64,000 nt of DNA, taken from NCBI GenBank assembly GCA_017469885.1, contig JAFUFO010000030.1, positions 1-64,000 on the forward strand, read 5' to 3'. Below the pieces are notes generated by a model. It saw only the letters and a list, made by a program, of their open reading frames with translations, did not search any database and had not been told where the DNA came from. Positions 50,241 through 58,137 of the stretch are shown piece by piece (position 1 is the stretch's first letter; every line of letters starts with the position of its first letter). Source of the DNA: Solobacterium sp. GTDB lineage: Bacteria; Bacillota_I; Bacilli_A; Erysipelotrichales; Erysipelotrichaceae. The translations under genes and the position numbers were made by a program.

Positions 50241-50246
50241 ATCATA
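50241..50246 (-). promoter_or_regulatory. -10 box directly before the histidine kinase gene
   Basis: Reads TATGAT on the minus strand, 6 nt before the ATG; no Shine-Dalgarno. Probable leaderless start. Confidence 0.5.
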
Positions 50247-50287
50247 TCGCAATGCGGAAAGATTCCCTTAAAATTCAAAAAAATCGC

Positions 50288-50315
50288 TTGAACACCGCGT
50301 TTTTTATGATAGTAT
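50288..50315 (+). promoter_or_regulatory. Promoter of the rimP-nusA-infB operon
   Basis: TTGAAC (50288-50293), 16-bp spacer with TG extension, TAGTAT (50310-50315). The predicted start is near 50322, just before the leader hairpin. Confidence 0.65.
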
Positions 50316-50326
50316 GTGGAAGGTAA

Positions 50327-50354
50327 AGAAGGAGCGCGACGCGCTCCTTCTGTT
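50327..50354 (+). promoter_or_regulatory. Leader hairpin of the rimP operon (possible attenuator)
   Basis: A perfect 11-bp stem, AGAAGGAGCGC with loop GAC and GCGCTCCTTCT (50327-50351), followed by GTTATT. It begins about 5 nt after the predicted start. It could act as a weak terminator, an RNase III site or an mRNA stabiliser. Confidence 0.6.
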
Positions 50355-50371
50355 ATTCAGGAGAGGATGGA

Positions 50372-50833
50372 ATGGAACAGATCGCAAAGCTGAAAGAACT
50401 GATTCTTCCGGTTCTGAACACCTCCGGCGTCCTGCTGTATGATCTCAAATGGATTGCGTCAGATCATACCTTACAGGTCGCTGTCATGCGTGAAGACGGA
50501 TCCATGGACCTCGATACCTGTGCTGAAGTAAGCGAACAGCTGAGTGCTGTGCTGGATGATTCAGATCTGATTGCCAGTGCATATACACTCGAAGTCTGCA
50601 GTCCCGGCGCAGAACGCGAGATCCGTGATCTGAAGGAACTGGAACACATGGATCATCCCTATATCTATGTGCGTCTGAAGCACCCGGTAAAGAAACTGAT
50701 GGAAATTACCGGCGAAGTTCAGAGCTATGAGAATGGGATCATTACAATGGCATACCGGGATAAGGCTGCCACACGAACGGCAGAGATTCCCGGGGAAGAA
50801 ATTGATTACATCAGACTTGCGGTCAGGATCTAA
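50372..50833 (+). CDS. rimP: Ribosome maturation factor RimP
   Basis: Needed for 30S subunit maturation. 153 aa with the two-domain layout of YlxS/RimP: an N-terminal alpha/beta domain (MDLDTCAEVSEQLSAVLDD, YTLEVCSPGAERE) and a C-terminal SH3-like barrel (YIYVRLKHPVKKLMEITGEVQSYENG). GGAGAGG lies upstream of the ATG. First gene of the transcription-translation operon with nusA 16 nt later. Confidence 0.93.
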   Translation: MEQIAKLKELILPVLNTSGVLLYDLKWIASDHTLQVAVMREDGSMDLDTCAEVSEQLSAVLDDSDLIASAYTLEVCSPGAEREIRDLKELEHMDHPYIYVRLKHPVKKLMEITGEVQSYENGIITMAYRDKAATRTAEIPGEEIDYIRLAVRI

Positions 50834-50849
50834 GGAGAAATAACAGAAA

Positions 50850-52634
50850 ATGGAACTTAAATACAAGGACATGCTGAAGGCACTTGCGGCAATTGAAGAT
50901 GAACGCAAGATTCCTGAAGAAGATCTGAAAGAGGCACTGAAGGAAGCCCTCGCAAAAGCATATAAGAAAGATGCTGAGCTTTCCGATATCAATGTTGAAG
51001 TTGAAATCAACGAAAAATCTCAGACGATTGATATCTATCAGCTTTACAACGTTGTTGAGAATGTTGAGGATGATGAGCTGGAGATTGAGCTTCCGGAAGC
51101 TCGTGAGCTGAAACCCGACGCAATTCTCGGTGATGTGATCCGCCGCAAGGTTGAGATCACCGGTATGAGCCGTGCAGCTGCACTGCTTGCCCGTAATGTT
51201 ATCCGGCAGAAGATCCGTGAAGCGGAAAAGATTGCGGTATATAACGCTTATATCGATCAGCTTGATGAGATGGTCATCGGTATTGTTGAGACCGTCAAGG
51301 AAAAGTTCACACTCGTCAATCTTGGAAAGACCATCGCAATGATGCCGAAGTCCAACCAGATTCCGAATGAACATCTGACCGAAGGACAGAAGATCCGCGT
51401 TGTAATTACAGAAGTCAACACAGATACAAAGGGCTCCCAGGTACTTGTAAGCCGTGCTTCCCCGATGCTTGTAAAGCGTCTGTTTGAAAAGGAAGTTCCG
51501 GAAATCTCACAGGGTATCGTCGAAATCAAGGCAATCGCCCGTGAAGCAGGTGAACGCACCAAGATGGCTGTTGTTTCCTACAATCCGGACATTGACCCGA
51601 CCGGCGCATGCATCGGTCAGCGCGGTCAGCGTGTGCAGGAAATCATTGAAGAGCTGAAGGGTGAGAAGATCGATATCTTCCAGTGGAGTGAAGACTTTAC
51701 GGTTCTCGTGAAGAATGCACTTGCGCCGGCAGAAATCATCAATGTACTGCCTGGACCGGAAGATCACAGTCTGACGGTTATCGTCGATGAAAATCAGCTC
51801 TCCCTTGCCATCGGCAAGAAGGGTAAGAATGCGCGTCTTGCGGTAAAGCTTACCGGACGCAAGATCGATATCAAGACCCGCGCAGATATTGAAGCAACTT
51901 ACGGTGATTATGACCAGTTCGTTGCGGAGGCGGAAGTACGCAAGGAAGAACTCCAGCGGCAGATCAGCCAGCGTGAGATTGCACGTATGGAAGCGGAGAA
52001 GAAGGCTGCGGATGAAAAGCATCAGGCAGCGATTGAAGAACTTGCCCGCAGAAAAGCAGATGAAGCTGCGGCAGCAGCTGCGGCAGAAGATGTCCTGCCG
52101 GAAGAAATGCAGGAAATGATGAGTGAGCGCATCCGCAATGAGATGGCACACGAGACACATCCTGCGGAGACACCGGTTCAGGAAGCTCCGGCAGCTGAGG
52201 AAGAAGTTTCCGAACCTGCAGTAACCGTCGAAGAAGAAGCTCCGGAAGTAACTCCGGAACCTGTTGCGGAAGAGCCGAAGGAAGAACCGGTTGAAGAACC
52301 GGCTGCCGCAAAAGAGCCGAAGAAAAAGAAGGTCGATCTCGAAGAGATTGCCGCAAAGCACGAATATGTTTCCAAATTCGAGAAATTTGCGGATACTTCC
52401 AAACCCAAACCTGCAGCACCTGTTAAGAAGCGCCGCAAGAAGGGTGACGATGACGGCATCAAGACCAGAAATGATGAGCTTCTCAAGCAGCTCACCGGTA
52501 CAACCGAAATCGTCAAGCCGGTTTATACCGAGGAAGAACTCGACGAAATCGAACGTCAGCAGCAGGAAGAAGAATATTCCAAGTATGATGACATCGATGA
52601 TTACGATGAATACGAGGAATACTACGACAACTGA
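50850..52634 (+). CDS. nusA: Transcription factor NusA with long C-terminal extension
   Basis: RNA polymerase-associated factor for pausing, termination and antitermination. Residues 1 to about 370 are a complete Bacillus-type NusA: N-terminal polymerase-binding domain, S1 (GIVETVKEKFTLVNLGKTIAMMP), KH1 (GACIGQRGQRVQEII) and KH2 (SLAIGKKGKNARLAVKLTG). The protein goes on to 594 aa. The extra 220 residues are an Ala/Glu/Lys coiled coil, a Glu/Pro/Val-rich acidic stretch, a basic patch (PVKKRRKKG) and an end made of Asp, Glu and Tyr (DDIDDYDEYEEYYDN). TAAGGAGA lies upstream of the ATG. Confidence 0.95.
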   Translation: MELKYKDMLKALAAIEDERKIPEEDLKEALKEALAKAYKKDAELSDINVEVEINEKSQTIDIYQLYNVVENVEDDELEIELPEARELKPDAILGDVIRRKVEITGMSRAAALLARNVIRQKIREAEKIAVYNAYIDQLDEMVIGIVETVKEKFTLVNLGKTIAMMPKSNQIPNEHLTEGQKIRVVITEVNTDTKGSQVLVSRASPMLVKRLFEKEVPEISQGIVEIKAIAREAGERTKMAVVSYNPDIDPTGACIGQRGQRVQEIIEELKGEKIDIFQWSEDFTVLVKNALAPAEIINVLPGPEDHSLTVIVDENQLSLAIGKKGKNARLAVKLTGRKIDIKTRADIEATYGDYDQFVAEAEVRKEELQRQISQREIARMEAEKKAADEKHQAAIEELARRKADEAAAAAAAEDVLPEEMQEMMSERIRNEMAHETHPAETPVQEAPAAEEEVSEPAVTVEEEAPEVTPEPVAEEPKEEPVEEPAAAKEPKKKKVDLEEIAAKHEYVSKFEKFADTSKPKPAAPVKKRRKKGDDDGIKTRNDELLKQLTGTTEIVKPVYTEEELDEIERQQQEEEYSKYDDIDDYDEYEEYYDN

Positions 52635-52637
52635 TTT

Positions 52638-52895
52638 ATGGCACGTAAGATACCGATGCGGCGCTGTGTAGCGACCGGAGAACAGCTTCCCAAAAAGGAA
52701 CTGCTTCGGGTCGTCCGGACTCCGGAAGGAACCCTTGCGGTCGATGTGACCGGCAAGGCAAACGGAAGAGGCGCCTATCTGAAAAAAGATCCCGCTGCAG
52801 TTGCGGCGGCACGTAAAACGAAAGCTCTGGAACGGGCGCTTGAAGTACCCGTTCCGGAGGAATTCTGGACTGTCCTCGAACAGGCAGTCCGCTGA
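52638..52895 (+). CDS. ylxR: YlxR family RNA-binding protein
   Basis: An 85-aa member of the YlxR/RnpM family, small basic proteins between nusA and infB; the B. subtilis protein has been linked to RNase P and to expression control. Typical motifs: IPMRRCVATGEQLPKKELLRVVR and GRGAYLKKD. Starts 3 nt after the nusA stop codon, so translation is coupled. The L7Ae-like gene ylxQ, usually next, is absent. Confidence 0.92.
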   Translation: MARKIPMRRCVATGEQLPKKELLRVVRTPEGTLAVDVTGKANGRGAYLKKDPAAVAAARKTKALERALEVPVPEEFWTVLEQAVR

Positions 52896-52959
52896 CCGGT
52901 TCACCGGTAAGAAAAGAGGCGATGTGCAACCAGCATAAGCGGAAGAGTACGGCTCTTCC
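52895..52959 (+). other. Two hairpins before infB in place of ylxQ
   Basis: ACCGGT-TC-ACCGGT (52895-52908) and GGAAGAG-TACGG-CTCTTCC (52941-52947 with 52953-52959) lie between ylxR and infB; the second ends 6 nt before the AAAGGAG ribosome-binding site. No T run follows, so they are not terminators. Confidence 0.5.
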
Positions 52960-52980
52960 ATCAGGAAAGGAGAAGAAGAT

Positions 52981-54867
52981 ATGGCAAAGAAACCAAACAG
53001 AGGCGGAGCAAACCGCGGAAAGAACAATCGCGGAAACAATAACCGCCGGGGAAGAAATAACACTCCGAATCGCGGAGCCGGTGTGTCGTTTTCCAAGAAG
53101 GCCATCGATATTAAGGAAATTACATACAGTGACGGTATTACACTGGGAGAACTTGCGAAGAAATGCGGAAGAAACTCCAGTGATCTGATCAAGGTCCTGT
53201 TCATGCAGGGCAAGATGGTAACGATCAATACCACACTGGACGACGATATGGTCGAAACGATCTGTCTGGAATACGAGATCGAGCCGACCAAGGTAAAAGC
53301 ACGGGAAGAAGACAGTCTTGAAGATTATGACGAGGATATTGATGATCCTGCAGATCTTGAGGAACGTCCTCCGATCGTAACCATCATGGGTCACGTTGAC
53401 CATGGTAAAACCACACTGCTTGACGCAATCCGTTCCACAAAAGTAGCCGCAGGTGAAGCCGGCGGTATTACCCAGGCGATCGGTGCGTATCAGGTCAGTA
53501 TCAACGGACGCCGTATCACGTTCCTCGATACCCCGGGTCATGAGGCGTTTACCGCAATGCGTGCCCGCGGCGCCGGCGTAACGGATATCGCCGTTATCGT
53601 TGTTGCGGCGGATGACGGTGTCATGCCGCAGACAAAAGAAGCAATTGACCATGCCAAGGCCGCAGATGTTCCGATGATCGTTGCCATCAACAAGATGGAC
53701 AAGCCGGACGCCAATCCGGACCGTGTCAAAAATGAAATGGCAGAACTCGGCATCATGCCGGAAGAATGGGGCGGCGATACGATTTTCGTCCCGACCAGTG
53801 CGAAGAAGGGTGACGGTATCAGTGATCTTCTCGAGACCATCGTTACCGTTGCGGATGTCAAGGAACTGAAGGCAAATCCGAATCGGATCGCAGTCGGTAC
53901 GGTTATCGAGGCAAAGCTCGATAAAGGACGCGGCCCGGTCGCAACACTGCTTGTTCAGAACGGTACACTCCGTCAGGGTCAGCCGGTCGTTGTCGGAACC
54001 TGTTTCGGTAAGGTCCGTAAGATGACGGATGAAGACGGTGTCGAACTCAAAACGGCAGGACCTGCTTCCCCGGTAGAGATTATCGGTCTCAATGATGTTC
54101 CGGAGGCCGGTGATCTGTTCCGTGCATTTGACGATGAGAAGGAAGCACGTGCGCTGGCAGACCGCAGAAAACGCCGCAAGATTGATCAGCAGCGCCGCAA
54201 GACCAGTGCTGTTTCGCTCGAAGACCTCTCCCGTGAGATCGCGGAAGGCGAAATCAAGGAAATTCCGGTCATTATCAAGGCTGACGTACAGGGAAGTGCC
54301 GAGGCTGTGAAATCTTCACTTGAGAAGCTGGATGTCGAAGGCGTCAAGGTGAATGTCATTCACAGTACTGCAGGTGCCATCAACGACGGCGATATCATGC
54401 TGGCGGACGCATCCAAGGCGATGATCATCGGCTTCAATGTCCGTCCGACTGCGGATATCCGCAAGAAAGCGGAAGATGCCGGTGTTGAAATCCGTCTCCA
54501 TAACATCATCTATAAAGCAACTGAAGAGATGGAAAACGCGATGAAAGGTATGCTTGATCCGGTATATACCGAAGTTGTTATCGGACAGGCAGAGATCCGC
54601 GAGACATACAAAGTGTCCAAGATCGGTACAATCGGCGGCTGTATGGTTACTGACGGCAAGCTTGCGGCACATTGCGGCATTCGTCTGATTCGTGACGGTA
54701 TCGTTATTTATACCGGAAAACTCGGGTCCCTCAAGCGATTCAAGGATGACGCTAAGGAAGTAAATTCCGGCTATGAATGCGGTATTACCATCGAAAATTA
54801 TAACGATCTGAAGATCGGCGATACGATCGAAGCTTATCAGGAACAGGAAGTACCTGCGGAGGGCTAA
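52981..54867 (+). CDS. infB: Translation initiation factor IF-2
   Basis: GTPase that places initiator tRNA on the ribosome. 628 aa, a short form: an N-terminal Asn/Arg/Gly-rich basic stretch of about 35 residues instead of a long linker, one IF2_N domain ([22 protein letters not shown]), the G domain with [16 protein letters not shown] and NKMDKP, EF-Tu-like domain II, and the C-terminal fMet-tRNA-binding domains. GGAGAAGAAGAT precedes the ATG. Followed by rbfA after 3 nt. Confidence 0.96.
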   Translation: MAKKPNRGGANRGKNNRGNNNRRGRNNTPNRGAGVSFSKKAIDIKEITYSDGITLGELAKKCGRNSSDLIKVLFMQGKMVTINTTLDDDMVETICLEYEIEPTKVKAREEDSLEDYDEDIDDPADLEERPPIVTIMGHVDHGKTTLLDAIRSTKVAAGEAGGITQAIGAYQVSINGRRITFLDTPGHEAFTAMRARGAGVTDIAVIVVAADDGVMPQTKEAIDHAKAADVPMIVAINKMDKPDANPDRVKNEMAELGIMPEEWGGDTIFVPTSAKKGDGISDLLETIVTVADVKELKANPNRIAVGTVIEAKLDKGRGPVATLLVQNGTLRQGQPVVVGTCFGKVRKMTDEDGVELKTAGPASPVEIIGLNDVPEAGDLFRAFDDEKEARALADRRKRRKIDQQRRKTSAVSLEDLSREIAEGEIKEIPVIIKADVQGSAEAVKSSLEKLDVEGVKVNVIHSTAGAINDGDIMLADASKAMIIGFNVRPTADIRKKAEDAGVEIRLHNIIYKATEEMENAMKGMLDPVYTEVVIGQAEIRETYKVSKIGTIGGCMVTDGKLAAHCGIRLIRDGIVIYTGKLGSLKRFKDDAKEVNSGYECGITIENYNDLKIGDTIEAYQEQEVPAEG

Positions 54868-54870
54868 GCC

Positions 54871-55233
54871 GTGTCATCGATTAAGCAGAAACGTCTGGAA
54901 GGGATTATCCGTAAGAACCTTTCCGAGATCATTCAGTTTGATGTAAAAGATCCCAATATCGGATTTGTAACAATTACCGATGTAAAGGTAACCAACGATC
55001 ACAGCTATGCCAAAATCTATGTGACCTTCCTCGGCGCAACGAACCGGAAGGAAGCGATGGCTGCGCTGGACCGCGCAAAAGGATTTATCCGTTCCGAACT
55101 CAGCCAGCGTCTGGATATCCGCAGATGTCCGGAACTGCAGTTCGAGATTGATACCGCTGAGGAAAATGCACGTCATATTGACGAGCTGATTGCGGAGATC
55201 CACAAAAATGATAAGGAATCCGAAGAAAACTGA
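54871..55233 (+). CDS. rbfA: Ribosome-binding factor A
   Basis: Cold-shock associated 30S maturation factor. 120 aa with a KH-like fold: SSIKQKRLEGIIRKNLSEII, VTITDVKVTNDHSYAKIYVTFLG, and FIRSELSQRLDIRRCPELQFEID, all typical. GTG start 3 nt after the infB stop. Last gene of the operon; a terminator follows 20 nt later. Confidence 0.95.
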   Translation: MSSIKQKRLEGIIRKNLSEIIQFDVKDPNIGFVTITDVKVTNDHSYAKIYVTFLGATNRKEAMAALDRAKGFIRSELSQRLDIRRCPELQFEIDTAEENARHIDELIAEIHKNDKESEEN

Positions 55234-55252
55234 ATTCTTATAATGAATCCCT

Positions 55253-55285
55253 AAGCACTTCAGCAATGATTGAGGTGCTTTTTTT
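55253..55285 (+). terminator. Terminator of the rimP-nusA-infB-rbfA operon
   Basis: AAGCACTTCA pairs with TGAGGTGCTT (one T-G pair) and is followed by five T. Separates the core operon from the secretion locus. Confidence 0.85.
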
Positions 55286-55370
55286 CGTTCTTCAAATATT
55301 TTTTTCAATACACGCGGGGGATTTTCGGATTGACCCGATAAAAGATAAGCAGAAAGGAGGAACACAGCAT

Positions 55371-55670
55371 ATGCGTTCCATAACAGTTGAACCGGAGCAC
55401 CTGGAAGCCAGTGCTTCCAGAATCGAAGACTCCAATCAGGATTATGTCCGCGCCTATACTGCCTTATTCGAAGCGGTTGATACCATGAAAGCCGCCTGGC
55501 AGGGCAAGGACAACACTGCGTTTTCAAATCAGATTTCAAAGTTTCAGACGGATTTCCGAGAGATGAGCGTGCTGTGCAGTCAGTATGCGGAATTCCTGCG
55601 AAATTCCGCGAAATCCTACCGCGCAGTTCAGGATGATCTGACCTCGCAGGCAAATGCGCTTGCCCGATAG
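55371..55670 (+). CDS. WXG100 family secreted protein 1
   Basis: A 99-aa EsxA-like protein: two helices joined by a turn with the WxG motif (AAWQGKDNTAF, W near residue 43), no signal peptide, 99 residues as usual. Such proteins are exported as dimers by type VII secretion and are both substrates and parts of the machine. AAAGGAGG lies 8 nt before the ATG at 55371; an upstream in-frame ATG at 55266 would start inside the rbfA terminator. First gene of the locus, 13 nt before a second WXG100 gene. No convincing promoter seen in the 85 nt upstream. Confidence 0.88.
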   Translation: MRSITVEPEHLEASASRIEDSNQDYVRAYTALFEAVDTMKAAWQGKDNTAFSNQISKFQTDFREMSVLCSQYAEFLRNSAKSYRAVQDDLTSQANALAR

Positions 55671-55683
55671 AAAGGAGAACAGA

Positions 55684-55983
55684 ATGGACAGTCTGAAAAT
55701 ATCTCTTGCGGAGGTACTGGAGTGTGCCTCGCGGATAAGAAACTGTAATCAGCAGATGTATGAAAGTCTCGGGGCGATGAAGAAGGAAATGAACAATACC
55801 AATGTCTCATGGATTTCTGACGGCGGAGAGGCTATCCGTGCCAAATTCAATGTATTTGCGGCAAGATTTGAAACCGAAAAAGAGACCATCGACTCCTACG
55901 CTGCGTTCCTTGACCGCACCGCAGAGAGTTACGACACCCTGGAAACCACAATTACCAGCAATGCACAGAGTATGCAGGTGTAG
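55684..55983 (+). CDS. WXG100 family secreted protein 2
   Basis: A second 99-aa WXG100 protein, only distantly similar to the first. The turn reads VSWISDGGEAIRAKF, the W-x-S-D/E-G-G variant common in Bacillota, and the helix after it (TIDSYAAFLDRTAESYDTLE) carries the aromatic/acidic spacing of the family. AAAGGAGA lies 7 nt before the ATG. Being paired, the two may form a heterodimer like EsxA/EsxB or ESAT-6/CFP-10. The following lipoprotein gene starts inside its last codons. Confidence 0.85.
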   Translation: MDSLKISLAEVLECASRIRNCNQQMYESLGAMKKEMNNTNVSWISDGGEAIRAKFNVFAARFETEKETIDSYAAFLDRTAESYDTLETTITSNAQSMQV

Positions 55984-58078
55984 TGTCATTCTGCAGGCTG
56001 TAACTGCCATCCTGGCAACTGTCTTGTCAGGATGTGCAGCTCCGCCTGCCGCTACCATGACACTTGGAGAATGGATCACTCTGCTGGATCAGAAAGCGGG
56101 TCTTTCAGCGGCAGAGGCGAGCGAACCATATTATCTCAATGTGCCGGAATCCTCTCCTTACTATGAAGCTGTTCAGGCTGCAGTGGAATGGGAGGTTCTG
56201 GATGGTTCTGTGCCGTTTGATCCTTATCAGGTCCTTACCAGGGAATGGACCGCGTATACACTGATGAATCTCTCCGAGCGGGATGTAAAACAGGATACTA
56301 ATATCTCCATACGTGACCTCAACACATCCATGTTTCCTAAACATGTTTCCGCTTCCGTTGCACATGGTCTTCTGTCACTTGACCAGCATGACCGGTTTCT
56401 TCCGCGGGAACCCATTGATCGTACAGAAGCACTGAACTGTCTTTCCGCAATCGCAGGAAAGATTGACCGCAGAACTGCCTTTGAACCGCATCTCGATTAT
56501 GAATTCAGTGAGGAAGCAGAGTTTACGGAAGAAGAACCGGAAGTGCTTGATCCGGCTGAGAATACGGCAGTATTCCGACCGGATGCGGCGGTTGAAACAG
56601 GTCAGTATTTTACTTCCGGTGATCCGGCACAGCCTGAAGCTGTTTATCGGATCCAGAAGACAGAAGAAAAAGAAGACGGGATTCATGCCGTCATTGAGCC
56701 AGCCAAAGCAGAAGACGTGTTCTCTGCCATCGATGCGGCAGAAACATTTGAAGTGGACTTTACCAAGGCAAAGATCATCGATGCGATTGACGGAACGGTG
56801 ATTCAGGATTCTGACACGTTAATGGATTTCACAACACCGGCAGCGTTACGTTCCTTCGGATACGAAAAGACCCATGAGATCAACGGCTATCACATTTCCT
56901 ATTCTGTCAGCGCCACCGGAATAAAAGCGGAAGTAACGAAAAAGACAAAACACGGACTCGAAGTATTCGGGAATCTGCAGATTTCGTCCGTGAAACCTTC
57001 CTATCGCTGGAAAACAGAAAACGGCACAATTCAGGATGGCTATTTCACAATGGAATTTCAAAGTGCTGAAAATCTCGGCGCATCGATCGACTCCTACCGG
57101 AAACTGTATGGTGATTTTTCAAAGGTAGAACCCCGTAACTTTCTTGGCACCATCCGCAATCTGTTTCAGGAACATGCAGATCCTGCAGATATTACACTTC
57201 CGCTTGCGAAAATCGTGATTCCGGTACCTTCACAGCCGCTTCTGACTCTGCTGATACAGCTGGAACTTACGATACGGGCTGAAGGGAAAGCGCAGCTTGC
57301 GCTCAGTCAGGATAACTGTATCGGGATGGAAATCAGAAATGGTCATCTGCGCAGAATCGGACATTCAGATATGAATGCACAGGCGATGCTGCAGGCGGAC
57401 ACCGCACTTCTTGGAGGAGTAAAAATGGCAATGAAACTTGCAGGCATGAGTATTGCCGATATGAAAACAGAAGCCGGCGCGAAAGCAAAGGCGGATGCCC
57501 TTGTTCATCTGTATGACAATCAGAACAATCATGCAATGGTACGTGCGGACGGACTTCCATCGGATTTTGTAGAAGACCTTTCCGACGGAAATGAAAATGT
57601 GTTCAGCTGTACGGATATCACGGCATATAAAACCATTGATATCCGGTTTAATTCCGCTGATACGCTTGCCGGCCGTGCCGGTTTGTCCGCTGATGTTGTG
57701 ATCGCGGATGAGAAGAACGGTGAGATGATACCAGGGCTGAATGGTCATTGGGAAAACGGACATCGTGTGGCCAAATGTACACGAAAAGACCGCCCTCAGG
57801 CGAAAGATACCGGGCCGGTTGTGGAAAGTGACCAGATACGGATTGCGGATTATTCGATGATTCTGGATCCCGGAGAAACAAAATCGGTTCAGATACGCGC
57901 ACTGCCGAAAGGGTATTCGGCGAAAGATCTTGTACTTACATCTGATAATCCGAGTGTCGCTGGAACATCCGCTCTGACGGTTACCGGCAAAGCAGAGGGA
58001 TCTTCCATCATTCACATCCGTACCCCGGACGGTAAGTATGAAGTCAGCTGTTCGGTACTGGTGCGGCACAAACAATGA
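55961..58078 (+). CDS. Large lipoprotein with SLH-like modules in the secretion locus
   Basis: Unrecognised 705-aa protein. From the ATG at 55961 it has a signal peptide with lipobox LSGC (C25), so it is a lipoprotein on the outer face of the membrane. Residues about 35-95 (YYLNVPESSPYYEAVQAAVEWEV ... LTREWTAYTLMNL) and 105-150 (ASVAHGLLSLDQHDRFLPREPIDRTEA) look like S-layer homology repeats, which bind wall polymers. A long beta-rich middle follows, then an Ala/Met/Lys helical stretch near residues 470-520, and a C-terminal Ig-like (Big_2 type) domain with LTSDNPSVAG. The start overlaps the WXG100 gene by 23 nt with no clear ribosome-binding site, which suggests translational coupling. EssB/EssA/EsaA are missing, so it may be a structural part of the secretion machine; that is inference. 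Confidence 0.75.
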   Translation: MHRVCRCSVILQAVTAILATVLSGCAAPPAATMTLGEWITLLDQKAGLSAAEASEPYYLNVPESSPYYEAVQAAVEWEVLDGSVPFDPYQVLTREWTAYTLMNLSERDVKQDTNISIRDLNTSMFPKHVSASVAHGLLSLDQHDRFLPREPIDRTEALNCLSAIAGKIDRRTAFEPHLDYEFSEEAEFTEEEPEVLDPAENTAVFRPDAAVETGQYFTSGDPAQPEAVYRIQKTEEKEDGIHAVIEPAKAEDVFSAIDAAETFEVDFTKAKIIDAIDGTVIQDSDTLMDFTTPAALRSFGYEKTHEINGYHISYSVSATGIKAEVTKKTKHGLEVFGNLQISSVKPSYRWKTENGTIQDGYFTMEFQSAENLGASIDSYRKLYGDFSKVEPRNFLGTIRNLFQEHADPADITLPLAKIVIPVPSQPLLTLLIQLELTIRAEGKAQLALSQDNCIGMEIRNGHLRRIGHSDMNAQAMLQADTALLGGVKMAMKLAGMSIADMKTEAGAKAKADALVHLYDNQNNHAMVRADGLPSDFVEDLSDGNENVFSCTDITAYKTIDIRFNSADTLAGRAGLSADVVIADEKNGEMIPGLNGHWENGHRVAKCTRKDRPQAKDTGPVVESDQIRIADYSMILDPGETKSVQIRALPKGYSAKDLVLTSDNPSVAGTSALTVTGKAEGSSIIHIRTPDGKYEVSCSVLVRHKQ

Positions 58079-58137
58079 TAGGCTGGGTTGTAGAACGGGA
58101 CCGTCGGCAGGCGGTCCTGCTTCATGAGCGGCGCGTG

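Noticed and set aside
52922..53188. Open frame in the position of ylxQ
   Set aside because: It has no L7Ae-like motif, overlaps infB deeply, and its composition follows the infB reading frame.
55286..55370. TTGACC before the WXG100 gene as a promoter
   Set aside because: No -10 hexamer at 16-18 bp downstream; that position is the ribosome-binding site itself.
58075..58137. Upstream ATG as start of EssC
   Set aside because: It would add 21 residues without similarity and overlaps the lipoprotein stop with no Shine-Dalgarno; kept as an alternative only.
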